In this document: positions 18,611 to 27,239 of the stretch, in pieces
Position numbering within the stretch: position 1 is the stretch's first letter
Layout: each line of letters opens with the position of its first letter
NCBI RefSeq assembly: GCF_900103125.1
Contig: NZ_FNJV01000001.1
Span: forward strand, 744,001-808,000
DNA: 64,000 bases
Source: Mucilaginibacter sp. OK268
GTDB taxonomy: Bacteria; Bacteroidota; Bacteroidia; Sphingobacteriales; Sphingobacteriaceae
Direction: 5' to 3'
The notes under the pieces: generated by a model
Told to the model about the DNA's origin: nothing
Databases searched by the model: none
Seen by the model: the letters and a program-made list of their open reading frames with translations, nothing else
Position numbers and translations under genes: made by a program

Positions 18611-20062
18611 ATGGCATCATCAGCAATAAAAAGTAGTTTTTATAAATGGCATCGTGTACTGGGCTTAATAGGTCTGGTACCGGTGATCTTTTGGACATTG
18701 AGCGGTCTGTCGCACCCTTTTATGTCCAACTGGTTCAGGCCGACTATCGCTAAGGAGGTGTTTAAACCTTTGTCGCAAAGCAAAATGCAGCCGGCTTTAT
18801 CCCTGCAACAAGTAATGGATAAGAACAACCTGCACGAGCTGCGGAATTTTAATCTCATCCATTTTAACAAAGGCACCTTTTACCAGGTGCTGGGCCGCGA
18901 TAGTGTTTATCAATACTACTCGACTACCGACGGTATATTGCTGCCCAATGGTGATGTGCAGTATGCCGAATACCTCGCCCGTTTTTTTACACAGGACTCT
19001 ACATCTACCCTGAAAAGCATCCTGCTGCAAACCACTTTCGACGCGCAATACCAACCCATCAATCATCTGTTGCCCGTTTGGAAAGTTTCCTTTAACCGTC
19101 CCGATGGGATGGATGTTTATATTGAAACAGGCCATAACCGCATGGGTACTTTTAATAACAACACCCGCAAAGCATTTTTGTGGGTGTTTGAGCAGTTCCA
19201 TACCTGGCAGTTCCTGGCCGATATTGCCGGCGATACTTTCCGCAACGCGTTCCTGCTGGCTATTATGTGTGTGATGCTGTTCTCGCTCATAAGTGGGTTA
19301 ACCATCTACGGTTTGTTCTGGAAAAAGTTTAAAACCATACAGCAAAACCGCAAAGCCAAAGGCATCGAGGATAAACGCTTTGTTCACCGCTTTCACCGGC
19401 AGATAGGACTGATCGTATCTTTTGTGATGTTCACTTTTGTAGTAAGCGGGGCCTTTCACCTGGTGGTAAAGCTGTATCATAACGAACCGGTGAAAGCCGA
19501 TTACGGGCAGATAATAAGCCGCAAGCAATTAAGTATTTCAAATCTTACTTTACCCATTGCCGATAGCACCATCAAACAAACGGGCCTGATAAGTTTTAGC
19601 GGCAACACCTTTTACCAGGTGGTCGACAGTAAAAAAGAAGTGCTTTACTTTGACACCCAAACCGGCAAAGAGCGGGAATTGGGTGATGAGGATTACGCCC
19701 GTTTTTTAAGCACCTATTACCATACAGAAGCCTCTGGTTTAAAAACATATAAAGGCAGGGTAAAAGTAGATGTGATCAAGCAGTTTAATAACGAATACGG
19801 CTTTATCAACAAACGCCTGCCGGTTGCCCGGGTGAGTTACCCCAACGGCGATAACTGGTATATCGAAACCACCTCTTCAAAACTGGCTACCAAAGTTGGC
19901 GGTATCGACAGGGCCGAGGGTTTATCCTTCATCTTCCTGCATAAATATTTTGGTATGAGCTGGGCCGGTAAGGATATCCGCGATATAGTGAGTATGTTGG
20001 CTGCGCTGGGTGTGCTGGTAGCATCGCTGTTTGGCTTTGCCGCTTTTATAAAAAACAAGTAA
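18611..20062 (+). CDS. PepSY-associated inner-membrane protein
   Basis: A 483-residue protein with four clear membrane helices (near residues 15-37, 205-230, 260-285 and 450-472) and two large periplasmic PepSY-like regions between them. Such proteins accompany ferric-siderophore and metal receptors and several are thought to reduce or release the metal. The start ATG at 18611 is preferred over a TTG two codons earlier. The gene starts two bases after the TonB receptor stop and ends two bases before the lipoprotein gene, so the three are one transcript and probably translationally coupled. His residues in the helices (for example HRVLGL and HRFHRQIG) could bind heme or metal. Confidence 0.85.
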   Translation: MASSAIKSSFYKWHRVLGLIGLVPVIFWTLSGLSHPFMSNWFRPTIAKEVFKPLSQSKMQPALSLQQVMDKNNLHELRNFNLIHFNKGTFYQVLGRDSVYQYYSTTDGILLPNGDVQYAEYLARFFTQDSTSTLKSILLQTTFDAQYQPINHLLPVWKVSFNRPDGMDVYIETGHNRMGTFNNNTRKAFLWVFEQFHTWQFLADIAGDTFRNAFLLAIMCVMLFSLISGLTIYGLFWKKFKTIQQNRKAKGIEDKRFVHRFHRQIGLIVSFVMFTFVVSGAFHLVVKLYHNEPVKADYGQIISRKQLSISNLTLPIADSTIKQTGLISFSGNTFYQVVDSKKEVLYFDTQTGKERELGDEDYARFLSTYYHTEASGLKTYKGRVKVDVIKQFNNEYGFINKRLPVARVSYPNGDNWYIETTSSKLATKVGGIDRAEGLSFIFLHKYFGMSWAGKDIRDIVSMLAALGVLVASLFGFAAFIKNK

Positions 20063-20064
20063 TC

Positions 20065-20271
20065 ATGAAAAGATCAATCATTATTTTGTGTTTAGCTATA
20101 TGGTCATTAGGTGCCATCACGGCTTGCAGCAATGGCAATAAAGCCACTAAAAGCCATCAAAAGAAAAGTAAATATACCTGCACCATGCACCCCGACCTGA
20201 GTTTTGACAAACCCGGTGTTTGCTCCAAATGCGGTATGGATTTGGTTGAAAGGGACACAACGGAGAAATAA
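20065..20271 (+). CDS. Heavy-metal-binding-domain lipoprotein
   Basis: A 68-residue protein with a lipoprotein signal ending AITAC (Cys21 would be lipidated) and a C-terminal heavy-metal-binding domain: Cys39-Thr-Met-His42 and Cys53-x2-Cys56 in YTCTMHPDLSFDKPGVCSKC. This CxMHP...CxxCGMxL pattern is found at the N-termini of copper and heavy-metal exporters and in short periplasmic carriers. It is the last gene of the metal operon and is likely a periplasmic metal carrier. Confidence 0.85.
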   Translation: MKRSIIILCLAIWSLGAITACSNGNKATKSHQKKSKYTCTMHPDLSFDKPGVCSKCGMDLVERDTTEK

Positions 20272-20425
20272 CCCCACCCAACCCTCCCCTCGGGGAGGGT
20301 TTTAATATATAATAAAGAACCCCCTGTTTCTCAAAGCCCTCCCCCTCGGGGAGGGTTTTAATATATAATAAAGAACCCCCTGTTTCTCAAAGCCCTCCCC
20401 CTCGGGGAGGGTTGGGTGGGGTGTT
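20272..20425. repeat. 56-base tandem repeat in GC-rich palindromes (family B related)
   Basis: A 56-base unit begins CGGGGAGGGTTTTAATATAT at 20291, repeats at 20347 and begins a third time at 20403. The outer ends are inverted (CCCCACCCAACCCTCCCC near 20273 with GGGAGGGTTGGGTGGGG ending at 20422). It separates two convergent genes and may end transcription both ways. The exact duplication suggests recent slippage or unequal exchange. Confidence 0.85.
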
Positions 20426-20782
20426 TTACTTCTTCCTCAACAGCGTTGTATGCGCTTTGGTATCACCCACAGCAATATCAACCCCGATAGAATCAGCATA
20501 AAATTTACCGGTGTGCGCTATTTCCATGTCGCCCAGTGTTACGGTGAATTTAAAATCATTGCCGGTTATTTTGCCGTCATCAATAGGCAGGTCACCTTTG
20601 GGGGTTTTGGCAGTCCCGGTTAATTTATCACCATCAATTTTAAAATCGTAAAGCAGTGGATATACCTCACCGGTTTCAACTTTTAAGGTGCCTGTCCACA
20701 TGCCCGAAAAATCGGCGATAGCTGCAAAGCTGACTAAAAAGCAGCAAATTAATAAGACGGTCGTTAAAATTGTCCTTTTCAT
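20426..20782 (-). CDS. Small exported beta-rich protein, paralogue 3 of 3
   Basis: A 118-residue protein with a signal peptide (MKRTILTTVLLICCFLVSFAAIA) and the same mature blocks as the genes at 14428 and 14960: SGMWTGTL, FKIDGDKLTGTA, KGDLPIDDGK and IAHTGKFYADS. It is closest to paralogue 1. The ATG at 20782 aligns with the paralogues; a TTG five codons upstream is unlikely. It lies divergent from the GH27 gene. Confidence 0.75.
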   Translation of the reverse strand: MKRTILTTVLLICCFLVSFAAIADFSGMWTGTLKVETGEVYPLLYDFKIDGDKLTGTAKTPKGDLPIDDGKITGNDFKFTVTLGDMEIAHTGKFYADSIGVDIAVGDTKAHTTLLRKK

Positions 20783-20981
20783 ATTGTTGTTTTTCAATAC
20801 TTAAAGGTAAAATCCCAATTATAACTCATGGTGAACAACAGGTTAAATTTCAATGTATTCCATGCTATATAATTGTTAAAACAATAATTGTTAAGCATAC
20901 ATTTTATGGGTTAATCATGTATCTTAGTCGCTCCTGAATTTTCAAAAAGAGAGAACCGTTTAACCTGTTAAATTACTTTGA

Positions 20982-23201
20982 ATGAGAAAACTATTTTTAC
21001 TTGCTTTACTTGCCGCGGGCTTTTCAAGCGTCCGTGCGCAGGATTTATCCCTTACCAAGGGATGGAAACTGGCCGTTGGCGATTCGGCGCAATGGGCCTC
21101 GCCAACCTATAACGATCAGCATTGGAAGGCTGTTAATGTAGCCCAAAGCTGGGAGCAGGAAGGGCATCCCGGTTATGACGGCTTTGGCTGGTACCGTATT
21201 CATGTGGCTATCCCATCGTCATTAAAACAAAATGCATTTTTAAAAGATAGCCTGCGCATTAACCTGGGTAGTGTTGATGACAATGACGAAGTTTACCTGA
21301 ACGGTAAATTGATCGGCAGGTTCGGTGGGAAAACCGGCGATATTAAAACCGGTGCTTTTTATGGCCCGCGTACGTATACCATCGCGGCAAATAATCCGGC
21401 TATTTTGTGGGATAAAGAAAATGTTTTGGCCGTTCGTATTTTTGATACCGGCGGCGATGGTGGCATTTATGGCACCAACTTTAGCATAGGTATGGCCGAT
21501 GTGATGGATCATGTAACTGTAAATTCCGAAGGCGATTTTGAATATGGCGAGCGCAACAGCCTGAGCAAATCAGTAAAACTACTCACCACTAATCATTATG
21601 ATTACAAAGGTAAGCTGGCCTTTAAAGTTACCGACCCTGAAAACAACGCCGTTTTATACGAAAAAACAAATGATGCCGCGTTTACAGCGGGCAAGCCATT
21701 TACCTATTCGTTTGTAATAGCCCGTTTAGAGAAAAAATCATACACCATTGTTTACACCTTTACCGACGAAAAATCGGGCAAGGAAGTAAGCCATACCGAA
21801 ACAACACCTTACCTGCTTACCCCATATCCATCGGCTAAACCAAAAATAAATGGTGCCGATGTTTTTGGCGCCCGCCCGGGTAATCCTTTCTTATACCTGA
21901 TACCGGCAACTGGTCAAAAGCCTTTAACTTATAAAGTACAAGGTTTACCTGATGGCTTAAAGCTGGATGCGGCTACAGGTATTATTACCGGTGTGGTAGC
22001 TCAAAAGGGTTCTTATCCTGTAACGTTTACGGTGAGCAACAGACTGGGCAGCAAAACCAAGACCTTCACCATTATTATAGGCGATAAAATTGGTTTGACA
22101 CCGGCGCTGGGCTGGAACAGCTGGAACGCCTGGGGTTTAAGCGTGGATGATAAAAAAGTACGTATCTCGGCAAAGGCCATGGCCGACAGGTTAAGCGCAC
22201 ATGGTTGGGCCTATATCAATATTGATGACGGCTGGGAGGCTAAACAGCGCCAGGCCGATGGCAAAATAACCGCAAACAGCAAATTTCCGGATATGAAAGG
22301 GCTTACCGGCTATGTACACAGCCTGGGTTTGCGTATGGGGATCTATTCGTCGCCAGGGCCACGTACCTGTGGTGATTTTTTGGGTAGTTGGCAGCATGAA
22401 GATCAGGACGCACAAACTTATGGCGACTGGGGTATTGATTACCTGAAATATGACTGGTGTTCGTACTCGGAAGTTACTCCCGCAAATCCCGATCTGCCGG
22501 CATTGAAAAAACCTTACCAGGTAATGCGTAGCTCTTTGGATAAAATAAACCGCGATATCATGTACAGCCTTTGCCAGTATGGCTGGGGTAAAGTATGGGA
22601 ATGGGGTGCCGAAATAGGCGGTAACAGCTGGCGCACAACCGGCGATATCCAGGACACCTGGCGCAGTTTATCGTCAATTGGTTTTAACCAGGATAAAGCG
22701 GCACCATTTTCACAACCGGGTAATTTTAACGACCCCGATATGCTGGTGGTTGGTAAAGTAGGCTGGGGGCCAAGTCTGCATAATACCCGCCTCACTTATG
22801 ATGAGCAATACACCCACATCAGCTTGTGGAGCTTGCTATCATCGCCATTATTAATAGGTTGCGATATGGGCCACCTGGACAGGTTCACGCTTAATTTGCT
22901 CACTAACGACGAAGTGTTGGCTATTGATCAGGATGCTTTAGGCAAAGGAGCAAATCAGTACCTGAAAAAGGACGATTACCAGGTCTGGGTAAAAGAACTT
23001 AAAGACGGCGGTAAAGCGATTGGCTTATTCAATCTGTCGGACAAATACCAAACCATCAGCCTGGATAAAAATGACCCGGCTTTAAAAGGATACGCCAAAT
23101 TCAGGGATGTATGGCAGCAAAAGTATGTGGTTACCACCGGTAAAGATTTCAGCGCCAAAGTAGCGCCGCATGGTGTTATGTTGATCAGGGTAGAGAAATA
23201 A
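20982..23201 (+). CDS. GH27 alpha-galactosidase with N-terminal beta-sandwich and Ig-like domain
   Basis: A 739-residue exported enzyme. It has a signal peptide (1-19), a galactose-binding-like beta-sandwich at about 25-170, a putative-Ig domain at about 285-365 (LTYKVQGLPDGLKLDAATG), and the GH27 barrel from LTPALGWNSWNAWG (about 368) to 650, with a C-terminal beta domain. The nucleophile Asp is in YLKYDWCSYSE and the acid/base Asp in SWRTTGDIQDTW. It removes alpha-galactosyl groups, for example from galactomannan, which would complement the GH26 mannanase of this window. A terminator follows. Confidence 0.93.
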   Translation: MRKLFLLALLAAGFSSVRAQDLSLTKGWKLAVGDSAQWASPTYNDQHWKAVNVAQSWEQEGHPGYDGFGWYRIHVAIPSSLKQNAFLKDSLRINLGSVDDNDEVYLNGKLIGRFGGKTGDIKTGAFYGPRTYTIAANNPAILWDKENVLAVRIFDTGGDGGIYGTNFSIGMADVMDHVTVNSEGDFEYGERNSLSKSVKLLTTNHYDYKGKLAFKVTDPENNAVLYEKTNDAAFTAGKPFTYSFVIARLEKKSYTIVYTFTDEKSGKEVSHTETTPYLLTPYPSAKPKINGADVFGARPGNPFLYLIPATGQKPLTYKVQGLPDGLKLDAATGIITGVVAQKGSYPVTFTVSNRLGSKTKTFTIIIGDKIGLTPALGWNSWNAWGLSVDDKKVRISAKAMADRLSAHGWAYINIDDGWEAKQRQADGKITANSKFPDMKGLTGYVHSLGLRMGIYSSPGPRTCGDFLGSWQHEDQDAQTYGDWGIDYLKYDWCSYSEVTPANPDLPALKKPYQVMRSSLDKINRDIMYSLCQYGWGKVWEWGAEIGGNSWRTTGDIQDTWRSLSSIGFNQDKAAPFSQPGNFNDPDMLVVGKVGWGPSLHNTRLTYDEQYTHISLWSLLSSPLLIGCDMGHLDRFTLNLLTNDEVLAIDQDALGKGANQYLKKDDYQVWVKELKDGGKAIGLFNLSDKYQTISLDKNDPALKGYAKFRDVWQQKYVVTTGKDFSAKVAPHGVMLIRVEK

Positions 23202-23217
23202 GATTGGAAAAATAGTC

Positions 23218-23252
23218 AGACTTACGAAGTTTTTAAAACTTCGTAAGTCTTT
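23218..23252 (+). terminator. Terminator after the alpha-galactosidase
   Basis: A nearly perfect palindrome, AGACTTACGAAGTTTT paired with AAAACTTCGTAAGTCT, followed by TT, 17 bases after the stop codon. Confidence 0.85.
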
Positions 23253-23270
23253 CAATACTACTAAACACCA

Positions 23271-23408
23271 TGTCATTGCGAGGAGGAACGACGAAGCAAT
23301 CTCATCGCGTTTATAAACAATGAGGAGATTATTAATGTTGATAATTGTTTTTCAAGGTATTAATGAGCTCCCTCTGGTCGGTTATCCACGCTATCGCTCG
23401 CAATGACA
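23271..23408. repeat. Palindromic repeat family A, copy 2 (composite form)
   Basis: Starts TGTCATTGCGAGG and ends CTCGCAATGACA. The middle contains ATTATTAATGTTG and TATTAATGAGCTCCCTC, a segment also found inside copies 3 and 5 of this family. Confidence 0.8.
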
Positions 23409-23432
23409 TATTATATATTTATAACCTTCAAA

Positions 23433-23513
23433 AAGGCTGTCACCCTGAGCCCGTCGAAGGGCGCGCGCAGAGTCCAGCCCACCATGCTTCGACAAGCTCA
23501 GCACGACAGCCTT
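23433..23513. repeat. Palindromic repeat family C, copy 1
   Basis: AAAGGCTGTCACCCTGAGCC and the inverted GCTCAGCACGACAGCCTTT bracket CGTCGAAGG and CTTCGACAA. Related copies lie at 51157 and 58774. It ends five bases from the stop codon of the next gene on the reverse strand. Confidence 0.85.
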
Positions 23514-23517
23514 TAAC

Positions 23518-24420
23518 TTACTCCGGTATTTCGTAATAATAAATAGGTGCAAAAATCCCTTCACTGGTAGTATAATATGCTTTTCCATCGGGAGTAAACC
23601 CTATGGCTTCGCCTTGTTTTTCTACTTTATAATTTAGCTCATCCGGTTTCCTAAGCATGGTTTCCCAGATGTGTTCTTTGGGTTCGCGTTTCCAGTAGTA
23701 AACCTTTTCATAACTTTTCAGTAGTATTTGTTTTCCGTCTTTTGATATATCACCGGCGGTGATCCATTTAAAGGGCTTAAACCCCGGGAAAAACAATTGG
23801 GTACGTTTGGTAAGGGTTACGGTATCTTTAGCAGTATATATTAACGGAGTAGTATAAACCGATACGGTGTCTTTTCTTTTGCTTACAATACACAATAATT
23901 TTTCAACTGGGTCAAGCATCAGGGTTTCGGCATCTTTGGGCCCATCGGGGTATTTCAAATAAAGGGGTTCTGCTTCTGCGTGGGTCAGGCTGTCGGTTAC
24001 CCATGATCTTTTTTCGCGGATCCGGTAAATGGTAATGTATGGCCACCTGGCACCATTATCGCCAATATCGCCTATATATACGTAGCTTTTGCCTTTGACG
24101 GGACCTGGGCCCACGGCAATATCTTCACAATCGCGTACGCCTAAGGGTATCTCCTTAGCACCCGTAAAGTAAATGGTGGTTTTTAATTTTCCATCGGGGG
24201 TTATTGCAAAAAAACGACTGGTATCACCACTATCGTTATGTACATAATAAATGTTAGGATTGATGGATGAGGCAGCTATGCCCGATATCTCGTCCATTTG
24301 CTTACTGTTGAGTGTACCAGATTGAGCAACCCGGTCAAACAGCCTGTGCTTGGCAAAGGCTCCCACAAAAATAATGATGACTAAAGGCGTAATTAATTTT
24401 AATTTTTTTGATCTCGTCAT
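23518..24420 (-). CDS. Beta-propeller protein with N-terminal membrane anchor
   Basis: A 300-residue protein with one N-terminal hydrophobic segment (LKLITPLVIIIFVGAFA) and a soluble domain rich in repeated strand pairs such as ISGIAASSINPNIYYVHND, DCEDIAVGPG and YVYIGDIGDNG. The D-x-E-D and GDNG patterns occur in six-bladed propellers of the phytase/SMP-30-like kind and possibly bind calcium. No catalytic motif is identified. The protein should face the periplasm. Its 3' end abuts a family C repeat. Confidence 0.65.
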   Translation of the reverse strand: MTRSKKLKLITPLVIIIFVGAFAKHRLFDRVAQSGTLNSKQMDEISGIAASSINPNIYYVHNDSGDTSRFFAITPDGKLKTTIYFTGAKEIPLGVRDCEDIAVGPGPVKGKSYVYIGDIGDNGARWPYITIYRIREKRSWVTDSLTHAEAEPLYLKYPDGPKDAETLMLDPVEKLLCIVSKRKDTVSVYTTPLIYTAKDTVTLTKRTQLFFPGFKPFKWITAGDISKDGKQILLKSYEKVYYWKREPKEHIWETMLRKPDELNYKVEKQGEAIGFTPDGKAYYTTSEGIFAPIYYYEIPE

Positions 24421-24566
24421 CTTATTTATTGCAAATAATAACGCAAATTAACCAAAATATTATGAAGATAGCATTAATTAAATCGCCTGGGTTTATAAGC
24501 AAGTCATTGGGTCGCAATAAATTAGTGGCTATAAGCCGATATATCAAAGTTGTTTTTTACCGACTT

Positions 24567-25397
24567 TTAATCCAACTGCTGAGGTTTCCGTTCGAATTTC
24601 TGGAAGGGCATTTTAACAGCGCCAACAAAACTTCCGTTTAATTCCTCGCTCATGTGCGTATCAATACCAAATACGGTTTCTTCTTTGCTCAGTTTGCCAA
24701 AAGTGCCAAACAGCCTGTCCCAGATGCTTAATACATCGCCATAATTGCAATCGGTATAAGGTAGCTGGTAATGGTGATGCACATGGTGCAGGTTGGGGGT
24801 TATAAATACCAGGCCTACCACCCGGTTAACTTTTTCGGGTAACCTGAACTGCGTGTGTGCGATGATATTGGAGAATGATTGAAACGTTTGACGCAAAATT
24901 AAAACACCGATAGCCGGACCGCAAATAAATACCCAAAGCATCAGGAAACAGGTACGTATGCCGGTTTCAAACGGGTGTTCGCGGGTGGTGGTGGATACAT
25001 CAACGCTCAGATCGCTGTGATGTACCAGGTGAAATTTCCATAAAGCCTCAACCTTATGCATGGTGACATGATAAATATACTCGCACAGGTCAAGCAGTAC
25101 AAATAGGCTGGTATAGTATACCCAGGGGTTGTTATGGTACGGAATAAAGGTAATAAGCCCCCAATGATGAGCGATAGTCCATTTGGATATCAGGATAACA
25201 AAGGTGGTTAATAGCAACTGTATGGGTAAAGCTGTAAAAATAAATAAAGCATTTACAGTGGAGTGTTTCCACTTGTTCAGGGCACCTTCTGATGAAACCA
25301 TTACTTCGGCAAACCATAAACTGGTGATGATGCCTGCGTATAAAATTACCTGAGTGAGATCTTCGTGATGTGAGAAAAATGAGCGCAGCTCTGCCAT
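24567..25397 (-). CDS. Fatty acid hydroxylase / sterol desaturase superfamily protein
   Basis: A 276-residue membrane enzyme with about four helices and the superfamily's di-iron histidine clusters: His110-x3-His114, His123-x2-His126-His127 (HLVHH) and the His204/205/207/208/209 cluster (NLHHVHHHYQ). Such enzymes hydroxylate fatty acyl, sphingoid or alkylglycerol chains. The next gene upstream on the same strand is a DEGS-type sphingolipid desaturase, so hydroxylation of a sphingolipid chain is a reasonable guess. A 480-base repeat-filled gap and a terminator separate them, so they are probably not co-transcribed. Confidence 0.85.
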   Translation of the reverse strand: MAELRSFFSHHEDLTQVILYAGIITSLWFAEVMVSSEGALNKWKHSTVNALFIFTALPIQLLLTTFVILISKWTIAHHWGLITFIPYHNNPWVYYTSLFVLLDLCEYIYHVTMHKVEALWKFHLVHHSDLSVDVSTTTREHPFETGIRTCFLMLWVFICGPAIGVLILRQTFQSFSNIIAHTQFRLPEKVNRVVGLVFITPNLHHVHHHYQLPYTDCNYGDVLSIWDRLFGTFGKLSKEETVFGIDTHMSEELNGSFVGAVKMPFQKFERKPQQLD

Positions 25398-25545
25398 TGA
25401 TTAAAATTAATAGGAAGTTAAAGATAAATTAATTTAGCATGATTTTAACAATGGATGTTTACGTCTTCATCATTTGTTCATTTTTCGGCCTGTTTTTTTT
25501 GCATAGTGCCTGATGAGAAGTGGATGGTAAAAAGCAATGGGGAAG

Positions 25546-25658
25546 TGCGATTCCCTCCCTTGGGAGGGTAGGGAGGGGTTTATACGTGATGCCTGTTGCA
25601 TAAACCCCTCCCTGCGTTTGCGCACGAGCCAACCGCACCCCTCCCGTAGGGAGGGAAT
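25546..25658. repeat. Palindromic repeat family B, copy 3
   Basis: GCGATTCCCTCCCTTGGGAG at the left end, then GGGAGGGGTTTATA, a loop, TAAACCCCTCCCTGC and CACCCCTCCCGTAGGGAGGG at the right end. Two nested hairpins form a cross-like structure. The same layout is at 47415, 58217 and 58657. Confidence 0.85.
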
Positions 25659-25712
25659 GTAAGATGATATCCCCATAGGAATTGATATGGAAGGGCACAA
25701 TACCAACAATAC

Positions 25713-25802
25713 TTGTCATCCTGAACGTAGTGAAGGATCTTCTTCGCTTTGTATATCGATGGCTTGTCATTTGAAGAAGATCCTTCGTTCCTCAGGATGA
25801 CA
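25713..25802. repeat. Palindromic repeat family D
   Basis: TGTCATCCTGAACGTAGTGA at 25713 pairs with the inverted AAGAAGATCCTTCGTTCCTC region and AGGATGACA ending at 25802. Its TGTCATCCTGA ends resemble family C. One copy in this window. Confidence 0.75.
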
Positions 25803-25835
25803 ATTCTACTTGTGCCCGTTTGCAAGGATACCAAC

Positions 25836-25863
25836 AAAAAAGGCCCTCGAAGAGGGCCTTTTT
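25836..25863 (-). terminator. Terminator of the desaturase gene
   Basis: AAAAAGGCCCTC paired with GAGGGCCTTTTT around a four-base loop. It has T runs on both strands, so it is bidirectional, and lies 16 bases beyond the desaturase stop codon. Confidence 0.88.
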
Positions 25864-25878
25864 ATAATGTTTTTATAT

Positions 25879-26916
25879 TTACACCTGGCTTGGTTCAAGC
25901 GCGGGTTTCACAGTTTCGGCCCGGATTAAATCAGTATCAGGTTTTGATATATCGGTTAATGCAACCTTGCCGCGTTCTTTACGCAGGATGCGGTTAAATA
26001 AGGATATTTCACGGTCGAACAGGAATCGGAAAAATAACTTTGTCCACGAAGTATGGTAATGTAAGGTATCATAATACTCGGGAGCCGTCTTCTTGATATC
26101 CGGTAGTTTATTCCATGGGATAGACGGAAAGTCATGGTGCTCATTATGGAAACCTACGTTAAAGGCTACCACATTAAAATTGCCATAATAGCTATATGTT
26201 TCCTGCTCAACGCTGTGAGTAAGATAATGTTCCTGTATCCAGCGGGCACCCAGCGGATGTAAGCCAACCGAGAAAGAAAAGCTTAACAATAAAAAGGCAA
26301 CCGCCGGCCAGCCCATAAAGTACCATATAGCGGTAGTAAACACTGCCTGCAATACAAAGTTAGTCAGGATCCAGCCATCAAAAGGATGTATTTCTCTTAG
26401 CCTTGACAGGCGAAAAAGTTGGAAAACCGGGAAAAATAACAGCCACAGTGCCTTGCCAAAAAATGAATTGCTGATCAGTTTTGCTTCCCATTTGTTGGGC
26501 AGATCGGCATCCAGTTCATGTACACCCTGGAATGAATGGTGTTTGATGTGGTATTTTTCGAACGATATGGCGCTTGGCAGTATTTGCGGCAAATTGGCAA
26601 ACATAGATGCCCAGCGATTGGCATTACGGTTTTTAAATAACAGTTGATGGGTGCATTCGTGTATCATCACAAACAAAGCATGATCGGCAAAGGCGCCTAA
26701 TAAATAAGCCGCACCAAAAATAAGCCACCAGGATTGGTCGCGTAAAAACCAGGCTAAAACTACCTGGAAAGCTACTAAACCAATGATAGCCCATATGGTT
26801 TTTGGGTTTTTACCAATCAGCTTACGTAGTTCTGGAAATTGCTTTAAGATCTTTTTTGTACGGATACGATGAGGTTCAGACTCCTGGGAATAAACAAAAT
26901 CAGTTTTCTTAGTCAT
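25879..26916 (-). CDS. Fatty acid desaturase resembling sphingolipid delta-4 desaturase (DEGS)
   Basis: A 345-residue membrane desaturase. The three histidine boxes are HECTH (86-90), HIKHH (123-127) and HNEHH (257-261). The sequence around them follows eukaryotic DEGS dihydroceramide desaturases: KYHIKHHSFQGVHELDADLP, and HNEHHDFPSIPW followed by KTAPEYYD. It would introduce a double bond into a sphingoid base or ceramide. Sphingobacteriaceae make sphingolipids, so a substrate exists. The start ATG at 26916 is preferred because the added upstream 26 residues are unlike the family. A neighbouring hydroxylase gene may modify the same lipids. Confidence 0.85.
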   Translation of the reverse strand: MTKKTDFVYSQESEPHRIRTKKILKQFPELRKLIGKNPKTIWAIIGLVAFQVVLAWFLRDQSWWLIFGAAYLLGAFADHALFVMIHECTHQLLFKNRNANRWASMFANLPQILPSAISFEKYHIKHHSFQGVHELDADLPNKWEAKLISNSFFGKALWLLFFPVFQLFRLSRLREIHPFDGWILTNFVLQAVFTTAIWYFMGWPAVAFLLLSFSFSVGLHPLGARWIQEHYLTHSVEQETYSYYGNFNVVAFNVGFHNEHHDFPSIPWNKLPDIKKTAPEYYDTLHYHTSWTKLFFRFLFDREISLFNRILRKERGKVALTDISKPDTDLIRAETVKPALEPSQV

Positions 26917-27020
26917 ATAAAATGTAAACGTTAAATATAGCAATAACGTGTTGAAACTATCATTTTTTTGTAAAAAATTATCGTCAGATGGCAAAACTTC
27001 ATAAACATTTCACGAATATT

Positions 27021-27239
27021 TTATATAAAATTTACTTTGCCGATACCTGAACACCAGTGCTTTAAGCGTAATATGTTTAAACGGATTGAAGAGTTGTACC
27101 CATTAACGTTTACTTTGCTCAATAGGCTATGAATGGCTTCATGAACACCTGCAGGGATTATTTTACTGGTGCTTTTGCCATGATCAGATCTATGATAAGG
27201 CTTATCATAAGCGTTCCCGAAAGTGCTGAAAATTTTCAT
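27021..27239 (-). CDS. Small hypothetical ORF
   Basis: A 72-residue reading frame with an ATG start in a region without another gene (MKIFSTFGNAYDKPYHRSDH). It is basic and His-rich with no signal peptide or recognised domain. It lacks an evident ribosome site, and coding potential is uncertain. Confidence 0.3.
   Translation of the reverse strand: MKIFSTFGNAYDKPYHRSDHGKSTSKIIPAGVHEAIHSLLSKVNVNGYNSSIRLNILRLKHWCSGIGKVNFI

Noticed and set aside
20291..20425. Tandem repeats considered as a CRISPR array
   Set aside because: The 56-base unit has no distinct spacers: the whole unit is repeated and only two full copies exist, with no cas genes nearby.
23518..23588. Small frames in the repeats near the end of the beta-propeller gene
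   Set aside because: Palindromic repeats are open in several frames by chance; none has a start or a conserved product.
24408..24641. Forward ORF of 77 codons between the beta-propeller and hydroxylase genes
   Set aside because: It overlaps the 3' end of the hydroxylase and lacks a recognisable domain or start context; most of it is AT-rich DNA.
27021..27239. Hypothetical 72-codon ORF considered as a definite gene
   Set aside because: Kept only as a low-confidence feature because no ribosome site, domain or neighbour supports it.
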